Shown here: in pieces, positions 1 through 6,663 of the stretch | How the letters are laid out: every line of letters starts with the position of its first letter | Numbering within the stretch: position 1 is the first letter of the stretch | Assembly: GCA_013204685.1 (NCBI GenBank) | Contig: JABMSC010000207.1 | Location: 1-9,062 of the forward strand | DNA: 9,062 bases | Direction of reading: 5' to 3' | From: Candidatus Omnitrophota bacterium | Lineage (GTDB): Bacteria; Omnitrophota; Gorgyraeia; Tantalellales; Tantalellaceae | Translations under genes and position numbers: made by a program | Notes under the pieces: model-generated | The model's database searches: none | What the model was told of the DNA's origin: nothing | The model's input: the letters and a program-made list of their open reading frames with translations, nothing else

Positions 1-2679
1 CAAGAAGAAGGGGCAAGAAAGATCGACATAAAGGAACTGCCTGTAAACATTCAGCTCCTGTTAAGAGGAGAGGCCAGAACCTTAGCAACAGAGGCAGTTT
101 ATCCTGAGTATGACAGTGGTGACGCGGCGGCAAAAGCGGACATGCTGGATTCTGTTAAAGATTGTATGATCGAGGAATATCTGCCGATGACCCTGGAAAA
201 AGTTGGCAGAATAGCGCAACTGGGACTAAAACGGGAGAAAAGAATAAAACATGACCTCACGGAGTTCCCCACTCTTAAAAGAGTGGCGGGCCTTTCAAGG
301 CGTGAAACTGTCTTAAGGGAAGACGGACATCATCTTGCGGTACGTTACCAGAGGAAAATAGCTCCTATGATGCTGGCTGTAGCTCAAAAATTTACGCCCC
401 GCATTTTTAAAGATCCGGAGGATGTTTTTGATATAAGTTTAGATGAGTTCATTGCCTTGTTCAAAGAAGAAAACCCGGAATATATTTCCTTGACGTTCGA
501 GCGTATAAAATTATGGGAAGAGGCGGAAAAAGACGCAGAGGAAATGTGGCCTGACGATAGATATAGTGCTTTCGAAGCTTACACGGAAAAAGCAAAGAGA
601 ATAAAGTCAATTTTAAACTCCCAGATAGACCAGGCAAAGCTTGAGAGGGTTAAGAATTATTACAGGGCCTTGTTAAAGAAGATCGATGAAAGAGTTGAGG
701 AGCTCGGCGCCCTTAAGGACCGTCCTCCACAGGATGAAGGATCTCTTGAAGGCGGTGAGACCTTGGATATCTCCTCTATGGCAGGTGCTATTACCGCTAT
801 GGCGAACATGATACCGGCTGTCCCGGGTGCGGCGTCAGATGATCGGCTGTCTATCGCCACTGACGGTGCTCAAAGCTTTGTCGATATGCTTAAAAAGATT
901 TCTCCCGAAAAAACCTATTATGACGGCATCAACGAGCCATACTGGGCCATATTTGGGGTAAGAATGATGGAACCCCTCATCAGGGATTTAGCTTCAACAA
1001 AAGAGGTGACAAATAGATATATGTCAAAAATATTCGATATACTGGATTCGACCCTTCATATTGAGGGATTGAATCCCTGGGCGTACGAAGCTATTAAGGA
1101 ATACCTGGGGGAAAAAGAGTCTGAAAACGAAGTCAGCATACAAGCGAGACGCAGTTTAGCAGCAGAAACAGTAAATTCAAATCTAAGGCAAAGTTATAGC
1201 CGTCGTAAAAGATCATGGGACGGACCAAGAAGAAGCCACATTTATCACAGAGAGGGAGATGACGTTCCTGTCCCGGACGTATCCCCCGGGGAAGGATTCT
1301 TTATTGTGATGGAGCCTGACTACCCAAAAAATATCAGAAATAAACTGGAGCTGGTTATCTCCAGCTTCAGAAACATTGAACCGGACCCCCATAGACTTTA
1401 TTTATTGGATCCCGAGCTTCTGCGTAAAGCTTTGGAAGAGTCCGTTGATGAACTCCCAAAAAAGAATATTCCCCCAGAACTGGAAGAGGACTGGGAAAGA
1501 ATTCATGAAAAATCCCATAAAGTAGCTGACAGAGAAGGCCCTGTTATCATACGGTTTTATTATAAAGATATAATCATAACTCACACCGGGCTTATATACG
1601 CACTGGGCTATGTAATAAATCGGGATCTCCTTGCTCTCCGGCACAACTTAACATCTACCACGACAATGCCAGAAAAGATTGCAGCTATATCTGTTACGCT
1701 TGGCCAGATGTTCGGTTCTATTAATGAAACAGAAGAAGAAGGATACAGACAAGCGCTTGAAGAATTGCGTAATAAAAAAGATGAAAATGGACAGCCGGCT
1801 GTTCTTTTTGAAAGCACCGTTAGCAGTCTTGATATCCTCAAGAAAGACCCGCGAGTAGGTGATGTGGCAAATGAGAGATATAACAGGTCTTACCAAAAAC
1901 TCTACGGCGATCAGGACAAAGAAGAGCACTTAAGCAGCGAACATCCCTTCTTTGGATATCTCGAGCGAATAAAACTATTGTTTCAGTCCCGATCTGAAGA
2001 TATAAGTAAAGAAAAACTATTAAGAATACCGATCGAAGCGCTGGATGCTGTAGGATCACAAAATATAGGAGGTTTCTTAAGGTCCCTGCAAAGCAGACAA
2101 AACATGTTCATTGAACTATACTCGATCACAGGGATAGGAGAAGTCAGTGAACGCCTGTATCTAAGATATGGATTAGAAAAGCAAAAATTACCCGAAGGGT
2201 TCGTTGCGACCAGACAGAATACGGTAACCCTTTTTCCGGTTTTCAAGGGTGAGGATTTAAGCGATATTACTGTAAGCTCCAGAATGGGGGATGTTAATAT
2301 TGGAATCAAGGACACCATACTCGCACCTGTAGGCATTCAGAATGATCCTGTCGGTTTAATAAGAAGCACCTTCCTGGCTCTTATGCTTATGTCTCTCGTA
2401 GATGATCTGGAAAATAACACACAGACGTATCCGGAGTTAAAAGATGCGATACAATCGAGCATTATGGAACCATTGAAGGAGATATGCGACCCCAGGTACA
2501 AAAAAGACCTTGCAGGGCTCTCTGCTGATGATATTATCGCACTCGCTTCAAGCAGCTCAGTTAATGACATACTCAAAGCCCTCAAAAAACTGATAAAACT
2601 TATACCAACTGCTCCTATAGATCCAGAAATAATACGCCGGAGCTATATCATATCCCGCGAAATAATGCTTAAAGCGTAA
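1..2679 (+). CDS. Large soluble protein of unknown function, 5'-truncated by the window
   Basis: The frame is open from base 1, so the gene begins upstream; the first in-window Met codon, at 142, lacks a convincing ribosome binding site and is probably internal. The visible part has 892 residues and ends in TAA. I do not recognise the family. It is rich in charged residues, has no signal peptide or clear membrane span in view and only two cysteines (about residues 55 and 830). A charged, helix-prone first third (to about 235) is followed by a Pro/Gly/Ala-rich linker (about 240-281, starting DRPPQDEG). A second charged region ends in a basic stretch with SRRKRSWDGPRR (about 400-411), and a mixed alpha/beta-looking region starts near GEGFFIVMEPDY (about 431). 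The two linkers suggest three globular parts. Codon use is rich in AGA, AGG and ATA. It may be one of the very large proteins found in some uncultured phyla. The reading frame is secure, the function unknown. Confidence 0.85.
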   Translation, partial: QEEGARKIDIKELPVNIQLLLRGEARTLATEAVYPEYDSGDAAAKADMLDSVKDCMIEEYLPMTLEKVGRIAQLGLKREKRIKHDLTEFPTLKRVAGLSRRETVLREDGHHLAVRYQRKIAPMMLAVAQKFTPRIFKDPEDVFDISLDEFIALFKEENPEYISLTFERIKLWEEAEKDAEEMWPDDRYSAFEAYTEKAKRIKSILNSQIDQAKLERVKNYYRALLKKIDERVEELGALKDRPPQDEGSLEGGETLDISSMAGAITAMANMIPAVPGAASDDRLSIATDGAQSFVDMLKKISPEKTYYDGINEPYWAIFGVRMMEPLIRDLASTKEVTNRYMSKIFDILDSTLHIEGLNPWAYEAIKEYLGEKESENEVSIQARRSLAAETVNSNLRQSYSRRKRSWDGPRRSHIYHREGDDVPVPDVSPGEGFFIVMEPDYPKNIRNKLELVISSFRNIEPDPHRLYLLDPELLRKALEESVDELPKKNIPPELEEDWERIHEKSHKVADREGPVIIRFYYKDIIITHTGLIYALGYVINRDLLALRHNLTSTTTMPEKIAAISVTLGQMFGSINETEEEGYRQALEELRNKKDENGQPAVLFESTVSSLDILKKDPRVGDVANERYNRSYQKLYGDQDKEEHLSSEHPFFGYLERIKLLFQSRSEDISKEKLLRIPIEALDAVGSQNIGGFLRSLQSRQNMFIELYSITGIGEVSERLYLRYGLEKQKLPEGFVATRQNTVTLFPVFKGEDLSDITVSSRMGDVNIGIKDTILAPVGIQNDPVGLIRSTFLALMLMSLVDDLENNTQTYPELKDAIQSSIMEPLKEICDPRYKKDLAGLSADDIIALASSSSVNDILKALKKLIKLIPTAPIDPEIIRRSYIISREIMLKA

Positions 2680-2721
2680 TCCATAGAGCTTAAGTCTACA
2701 TCTGCCATCCCCGAGGAAGAG

Positions 2722-2749
2722 TTGTGAAATTCCGTATAAGTTGTATAAT
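2722..2749 (+). promoter_or_regulatory. Sigma-70-type promoter for the ATP pyrophosphatase gene
   Basis: TTGTGA (2722-2727) and a perfect TATAAT (2744-2749) are separated by 16 bases in the gap after the upstream stop codon. Transcription would start near 2756, giving a leader of about 110 bases that carries the GGGGAC-rich repeat before the start codon at 2866. Prediction from consensus match only. Confidence 0.55.
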
Positions 2750-2773
2750 AGATAAGGTTGTTGGTGGTTAATT

Positions 2774-2829
2774 GGGAAAAACTGGGGAAAAACTGGGGAC
2801 GTGCCATTTGGGGACACTCCAGTCTGTTT
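2774..2829 (+). repeat. GGGGAC-rich REP-like repeat in the leader
   Basis: GGGAAAAACTG occurs twice in tandem (from 2774 and 2784), and TGGGGAC occurs twice, 15 bases apart (2794-2800 and 2809-2815). ACTGG and CCAGT flank the second pair as an inverted repeat (ACTGG from 2792, CCAGT ending 2823), and the flanking A-run and T-run (2787-2792 and 2826-2831) could extend the stem with a small bulge. Interspersed elements with GGGGAC cores are known in several bacterial groups and some are REP palindromes moved by RAYT (TnpA-REP) proteins. No such gene is in the window, so this is either a dispersed REP-like copy or a local leader structure. Confidence 0.5.
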
Positions 2830-2865
2830 TTGTTTTCTACAAACGGTGCAAAAGAAGGAGGAAAA

Positions 2866-3834
2866 ATGGGGGACATTAAAGAGATCACGGCGAATGAACT
2901 GAACGCAGATGCTTTTATCGAAGAAAAAGCCCGGGAAATATCCGATCTGGTCGGTGACGGGCTGGCGATCAACGCCCTCTCGGGCGGAGTTGATTCTTCC
3001 GCGGTCACCATGCTGGGGCATAAAGCTTTGGGGGACAGGCTTAAAACATATTTTGTTGATAATGGAATAATGAGAGAAGGCGAACCCCAGAGGATCGCGT
3101 CGATATTCAAGGACATGGGCGTTCATGTGGAGGTTCTTGACGCCAGGAAAAATTTCTTTGACGCGTTAAAAGGCATAGCCGATCCCGAAGAAAAAAGGGA
3201 AGCGATCACGCAGACTTTCTATAAAGACGTCTTCGGCAAGCTCGTGAAGGACAGCGGTGCAAAGCATCTTCTGCAGGGCACGATCCTGACCGATGTCGAC
3301 GAGACCATTGCCGGGATCAAAAGGCAACATAATGTTTTTGAACAGCTGGGGATCGATACGCAGGAGGCCTTTGGATACCAGATCATCGAGCCCCTGGTAC
3401 AGCTCCGTAAAGACGGGGTGAGAAAGCTCGCCGAGACCCTGGGACTACCGGAAGAGATCTATAACCGTCCTCCGTTCCCCGGTCCGGCATTGTCGGCACG
3501 TGTGATCGGCGCGGTAACAGAGGAAAAAATAGATATCGTCAGGACCGCGACCTCTATCGTCGAGGAGGAATTGGCTTCCTCAGGCGCCTTTCAATGCATG
3601 GCGATCCTGCACGAAGACAGGGTTACGGGTATGCGCGACGGAAAGCGTGATTTCGGCACGCAGATCGAAATAAGGTGCTGGGACAGCATTGACGCAAGGG
3701 AAGCAAAGCCCACTGAGTTACCTCATAATACTCTCTGCAAATTAGCGGACAGGATGGTTAATACCGTTCCCGGGGTGGTAAGCGTTACATATAACATCGC
3801 CTGCAAACCGCCGTCATGCATGGAGGCGATCTAA
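2866..3834 (+). CDS. Stand-alone GMP-synthase-type ATP pyrophosphatase (GuaA C-terminal family, no glutaminase domain)
   Basis: The protein of 322 residues matches the ATP-pyrophosphatase plus dimerisation region of GMP synthase, which activates XMP with ATP for amination to GMP. Visible landmarks are the PP-loop SGGVDSS (39-45), FVDNG (63-67), QGTILTDV (137-144), a PFPGPAL segment (203-209) and a C-terminal KPP (314-316). Only about 35 residues precede the PP-loop, so the usual roughly 200-residue glutaminase domain is absent, as in the split archaeal GuaAb subunit; it might use free ammonia or a separate glutaminase. ATG 2866 is chosen because GAAGGAGG lies just upstream; an in-frame ATG at 2758 would read through the repeat and add 36 unrelated residues. 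The family's HNVGGLP segment is replaced by HNVFEQLG (155-162), and the terminal TIEWE-like residues by CMEAI, so substrate choice may differ from true GuaA. A genuine GuaA and a divergent paralogue are both possible. Confidence 0.85.
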   Translation: MGDIKEITANELNADAFIEEKAREISDLVGDGLAINALSGGVDSSAVTMLGHKALGDRLKTYFVDNGIMREGEPQRIASIFKDMGVHVEVLDARKNFFDALKGIADPEEKREAITQTFYKDVFGKLVKDSGAKHLLQGTILTDVDETIAGIKRQHNVFEQLGIDTQEAFGYQIIEPLVQLRKDGVRKLAETLGLPEEIYNRPPFPGPALSARVIGAVTEEKIDIVRTATSIVEEELASSGAFQCMAILHEDRVTGMRDGKRDFGTQIEIRCWDSIDAREAKPTELPHNTLCKLADRMVNTVPGVVSVTYNIACKPPSCMEAI

Positions 3835-3843
3835 CCTTACCTA

Positions 3844-3914
3844 ATTCTTAGAATAAATGAGGGCAGAAGACATGAAGGCCCTATAGAACGTCTTGCAGCA
3901 TTCTAAAAAGGAGG
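3844..3914 (+). promoter_or_regulatory. Structured leader and strong SD before the five-gene block
   Basis: In the 84-base gap after the pyrophosphatase gene, TTAGAAT (3848-3854) can pair with ATTCTAA (3900-3906), enclosing a hairpin AGGGC (3860-3864) with GCCCT (3878-3882). A competing pairing, AAGAC (3867-3871) with GTCTT (3890-3894), is also possible. The outer stem ends directly before the AAGGAGG Shine-Dalgarno (3908-3914). No T-run follows the hairpin and I find no good promoter, so the block may be transcribed from the promoter at 2722 or from an undetected one. Function is not established. Confidence 0.3.
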
Positions 3915-3918
3915 AATT

Positions 3919-4116
3919 ATGCTAGAAGATCTTAATAAGAGAACCCAGAGACTGAGTGTGGTCGACATAGGACTTCTAAAATGGTGCATGATCGTCATTG
4001 GCCTTATTGTTGCCAAGTTCTTTCCGGAACTTTTACAGGTGAGCTACATAAAGCTTATAGCTATAGCGGTTATCCTGGGAATGAAGCCTCTTTATGTGTT
4101 CTGGATTAAAAAATAA
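3919..4116 (+). CDS. Small two-span membrane protein of unknown function
   Basis: This 65-residue protein starts at an ATG preceded by a near-perfect AAGGAGG with 4-base spacing, which strongly supports expression. A charged N-terminus (MLEDLNKRTQRLS) is followed by two hydrophobic segments, about residues 17-35 and 43-61, the latter ending in WIKK; a hairpin in the inner membrane is likely. It has one cysteine (residue 23) and no recognised motif. It opens the block that contains the permease, with 42 bases between the genes, so it may be an accessory subunit or assembly factor of the permease. That role is inferred from position alone. Confidence 0.75.
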   Translation: MLEDLNKRTQRLSVVDIGLLKWCMIVIGLIVAKFFPELLQVSYIKLIAIAVILGMKPLYVFWIKK

Positions 4117-4158
4117 AAGATCGTGTGAATTTAGCCCGGGAGGGAGGGAATCGGATAT

Positions 4159-5235
4159 ATGTCAGGTATGAAGATCGATAAAAGAACACTCTTTGCCATA
4201 GGTATAGTTTTGTCGATTTTTGCGATTATTCTTGTCTATGAATGGGGTGGCGCCTGGAAGGAATATAAAAGCACATTAGAGCAAAGCGGTGCCATTACCT
4301 CTCAACTGTTGGAGGAAAAAGACATACCTATATATATGCTGATAGTTGTAACTATTATCGACTATGTAAAGCATTCCTGGTTGTGTCTCCTTCTGGCATT
4401 TATAGCTGCCGGTGCATTGCAAGAATTTGTTCCAAAAGATAAGGTGATAAAACTTATGGGCTCAGGTAGAGGGATTCTTCCGTATCTGATAGGCGGGGTA
4501 GGCGGTCCGTTACTTTCAATGTGTTCTTGCAGTATAATCCCTCTATTTGGGGGACTATATAAGAGGGGTGCGGGACTCGGTCCTTCTCTTACTTTTTTAC
4601 TCGCCGCTCCTGCTTTTAATCCTGCAGCAGTTCTATTGACTTTATCATTGTTAGGCTGGAAATTTACTGTTGTCAGGATTATCTTTGCAATAGCGTCAGG
4701 GATCATTGTCGGATTTATTACCGAAAAAGTTTTAAAGGATAAAATAAAGGCTCCGGAAACCATAGAAATGGAAACTTGTTCCTGTGAGGCTGAAGAAAAC
4801 AATGTAAGCTATACAGGAAGAGTTATCAATATGTTTCGTTATTCCTGGGAATTTGTAAAGTTGGTACTTCCACTAATACTTCTTGGTGTAATTCTTGCTG
4901 GGGCAGTGAAAGCTTTTTTGCCCCCGGCTTTTCTTGTAAAATATCTGGGTGTAGGTCTTGTGCCGATCATGCTGGCTTCTGCCATAGGGGTTTTCATGTA
5001 TGCACCAAGCCTCGTTGAGGCTCCTTTAATAAGAGGGCTTTTAGAATCGGGGATGGGAACAGGACCGGCTATGGCTCATTTAATAACAGGACCGGCCTTG
5101 AGTATGCCGTCAATACTTGGAGTCTGCAAAATAGTGAGCCCAAAAGTCCCCGTTGTGTACGCAACGCTCATGTGGATATGTGGTGTCATTGCGGGCCTTG
5201 TTTTCTGGTTTATCATGCCTGCGTTTTTAGGATAG
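4159..5235 (+). CDS. ArsP/DUF318-type permease (YraQ/UPF0718 family)
   Basis: A 358-residue polytopic inner-membrane protein. Its two homologous-looking halves (about 65-190 and 228-357) and the motif SMCSCSIIPLFGG (120-132) with following LLAAPAFNPAA (147-157) are hallmarks of the DUF318 permease family. Characterised relatives include ArsP, which exports trivalent organoarsenicals, but most members have no known substrate. The second half has the matching GPALSMPS (311-318). The first CxC is C122/C124; a second, C207/C209 (TCSCEAEE), lies in the hydrophilic loop between the halves and could bind a soft metal or metalloid or exchange thiols. The N-terminus has an extra membrane span (about 10-27) before an extracytoplasmic-looking segment. 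ATG 4159 is used with the GGGAGGGA purine run about 9 bases upstream; ATG 4168 is the alternative. The next gene starts 8 bases after its stop, consistent with one operon. Confidence 0.88.
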   Translation: MSGMKIDKRTLFAIGIVLSIFAIILVYEWGGAWKEYKSTLEQSGAITSQLLEEKDIPIYMLIVVTIIDYVKHSWLCLLLAFIAAGALQEFVPKDKVIKLMGSGRGILPYLIGGVGGPLLSMCSCSIIPLFGGLYKRGAGLGPSLTFLLAAPAFNPAAVLLTLSLLGWKFTVVRIIFAIASGIIVGFITEKVLKDKIKAPETIEMETCSCEAEENNVSYTGRVINMFRYSWEFVKLVLPLILLGVILAGAVKAFLPPAFLVKYLGVGLVPIMLASAIGVFMYAPSLVEAPLIRGLLESGMGTGPAMAHLITGPALSMPSILGVCKIVSPKVPVVYATLMWICGVIAGLVFWFIMPAFLG

Positions 5236-5243
5236 GAGGTGCA

Positions 5244-5483
5244 ATGAAGATCGAAGTTTTTGGCCCGGGGTGTCCAAAATGTGAGCAGCTTGAAAGAGTG
5301 GTAAAAGAAGCTTTGTCAGAGTTGAATGTTATTGCCGAGGTGGAAAAAGTAAAAGATATGGGAAAAATAGTTGAAGCGGGAATTTTGATGCCGCCGGGGC
5401 TAAGAATAAATGGAAAGCTCAAATCTTCAGGAAGAGTCCCCAAAGTTGATGAAGTAAAAAAGTGGATAGAGGAGCGCCCATGA
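5244..5483 (+). CDS. Small thioredoxin-like redox-active disulfide protein (thioredoxin_3 / MTH895 family, ArsE-like)
   Basis: The 79-residue product begins MKIEVFGPGCPKCEQ, with active-site cysteines C10 and C13, and has P51 in MPPGL at the cis-proline position, followed by LRINGKLKSSGRVP, as in the small glutaredoxin-sized thioredoxins of the TM0996/MTH895 group. It has no signal peptide and is expected in the cytosol. ATG 5244 sits behind GGAGG with good spacing; a longer in-frame opening from 5172 lies inside the permease gene and is rejected. Such proteins often neighbour DUF318 permeases, and the ArsE protein of Bacteroides arsenic operons is, as I recall, of similar type. Its stop overlaps the next start (ATGA), implying translational coupling. 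It probably delivers electrons to the permease or to the downstream ArsG/ArsF pair. Confidence 0.87.
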   Translation: MKIEVFGPGCPKCEQLERVVKEALSELNVIAEVEKVKDMGKIVEAGILMPPGLRINGKLKSSGRVPKVDEVKKWIEERP

Positions 5484-5899
5484 AGCTGAAGATTTTATTG
5501 GTCTTTTTGTTCGTTTTTGTCGTTGGTGTCGGTTTGGCTTGCGGGGAAGAAAATACTTCAGGCGACCATATTGCTGTATACTATTTTCATGGCAATTTCA
5601 GGTGCAACAGTTGTCATAAGATCGAAAATTATACCAAAGAAACCGTAGATAAATATTTTAATAAAGAGATCCGATCCGGGGACATTGTCTACAAGATAGT
5701 GAATGTTGAACAAAAAGAAAATGTTCATTTTGTCGAAGAGTATCAGTTATATACAAAGTCTGTGGTTCTTTCTCTGGTTAAGGATGGGAAAGAAATTAAA
5801 TATAAAAATCTCACAAAGGTTTGGGAATACTTGAACAGTAAAACAAAATTTGAAGATTACGAGAAAAAAGAAATAAAAGAATTTCTAAAAGAGTTATAG
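5480..5899 (+). CDS. arsF: Exported CxxC protein, ArsF family (nitrophenyl compound nitroreductase subunit)
   Basis: The 139-residue product starts in an ATGA overlap with the previous gene; an in-frame ATG at 5462 would precede the signal peptide with MDRGAP and is less likely. Residues 1-20 form a signal peptide or N-terminal anchor, with a third cysteine (C21) right after it; the lipobox would be atypical (GLAC), so lipidation is uncertain. The mature part has the ArsF-like YYFHGNFRCNSCHKIE (34-49) with the C42-N-S-C45 pair, then VVNVEQ-like NVEQKENVHFVEEYQLYT (75-92), a thioredoxin-like fold pattern. In Bacteroides, ArsE and ArsF have been reported to act together in reducing nitroaromatic arsenicals, with ArsG exporting the product. 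The export signal means its CxxC probably works on the outer side of the membrane. Base composition is low in GC (about 30% in the lines I counted). Family call is from remembered motif similarity. Confidence 0.8.
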   Translation: MKLKILLVFLFVFVVGVGLACGEENTSGDHIAVYYFHGNFRCNSCHKIENYTKETVDKYFNKEIRSGDIVYKIVNVEQKENVHFVEEYQLYTKSVVLSLVKDGKEIKYKNLTKVWEYLNSKTKFEDYEKKEIKEFLKEL

Positions 5900-5909
5900 A
5901 GGAGTTTGG

Positions 5910-6599
5910 GTGATTGCGATAATATCGGCTTTATGGCTGGGCATACTTACTTCAATAAGTCCGTGCCCCTTGGCTACTAATGTTGCAGCGATATCATTTC
6001 TGTCTAAGCGCATAACACATCCGAAAGCTGTAATTGTTACAGGTATTGTTTATACTCTTGGACGCATGGCGGCATATGCTGTGCTGGGAGGATTGATTAT
6101 TTTTTCTTTAGTCAGCGTACCTGGCATAGCAAATTTTTTACAGAAATATATGAATAGGATATTAGGGCCTGCTTTAATATTAGTAGGTCTTTTTTTGTTA
6201 AATATTATTAAGATCAGGTTTCCATCTATATCTTTTTCGCAGGACAGACAAAAGAAAATAGCAGGAAGCGGTATAGGTGGAGTTTTTGTGCTTGGAGTTC
6301 TATTTGCATTGTCATTTTGTCCGATTTCGGCAGCGTTATTTTTTGGAAGCTTGATACCCCTTTCGCTGGACAATAAATTCGGAATTATTTTACCGTTTTT
6401 TTATGGAATAGGCACAGGCTTGCCTGTGGTGATTTTAGCTTTTGGCATTGCTTTGGGGACCTCATCCGTATCTCATTGGTTCCACAGGTTAAGCCGGCTC
6501 GAATTCTATACAAGAAAGATTACAGGGATAATTTTTCTTATTGTGGGCATCTATTACATAGGGGCATTTATATTGCCCATTGTTGTTAATGGGGGTTGA
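5910..6599 (+). CDS. arsG: ArsG-family membrane protein (CcdA/DsbD-like)
   Basis: A 229-residue membrane protein with about six spans (roughly 3-20, 40-66, 83-104, 124-146, 160-180, 203-224). GTG 5910 is the start, with AGAGGAG (5898-5904) five bases ahead; the SD overlaps the end of arsF. Single cysteines sit in matching positions of the two halves: ISPCPLATN (C19) and LSFCPISAA (C137). This is the layout of CcdA/DsbD-type proteins, which carry reducing equivalents across the membrane. The ArsG family is annotated as an efflux permease for aminobenzyl arsenicals, based on the Bacteroides system. Both roles are possible here; its position right after arsF makes the pairing strong. It is the last gene of the block and ends 64 bases from the convergent STAS gene. 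Confidence 0.82.
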   Translation: MIAIISALWLGILTSISPCPLATNVAAISFLSKRITHPKAVIVTGIVYTLGRMAAYAVLGGLIIFSLVSVPGIANFLQKYMNRILGPALILVGLFLLNIIKIRFPSISFSQDRQKKIAGSGIGGVFVLGVLFALSFCPISAALFFGSLIPLSLDNKFGIILPFFYGIGTGLPVVILAFGIALGTSSVSHWFHRLSRLEFYTRKITGIIFLIVGIYYIGAFILPIVVNGG

Positions 6600-6663
6600 T
6601 GTCTGCGTCCAAGCGCTATCCATCCCACCGGCATGCACCCGCAATTCCTCTTCGCATGAAATA
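6600..6663. other. Short convergent intergenic gap
   Basis: The 64 bases between arsG and the convergent STAS gene contain no gene and no clear rho-independent terminator on either strand. A weak GC-rich imperfect palindrome around GGCATGCACC (6631-6640) lacks a T-run. Termination here may be factor-dependent. Confidence 0.4.

Noticed and set aside
2758..2865. Longer N-terminus for the ATP pyrophosphatase from ATG 2758
   Set aside because: It would translate the GGGGAC repeat and the SD itself; ATG 2866 has an ideal GGAGG and starts at the conserved family region.
4362..4802. 146-codon minus-strand frame opposite the permease
   Set aside because: Antisense shadow of a well-supported membrane protein gene; no SD or known motif.
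5537..5542. Lipoprotein signal in ArsF at C21
   Set aside because: The residues before the cysteine (G-L-A) do not fit a standard lipobox, so lipidation is left open and not annotated as a feature.
6562..6578. GGGCA/TGCCC hairpin as terminator of the ars-like block
   Set aside because: It lies within the arsG coding region, the stem is only five pairs and no T-run follows.
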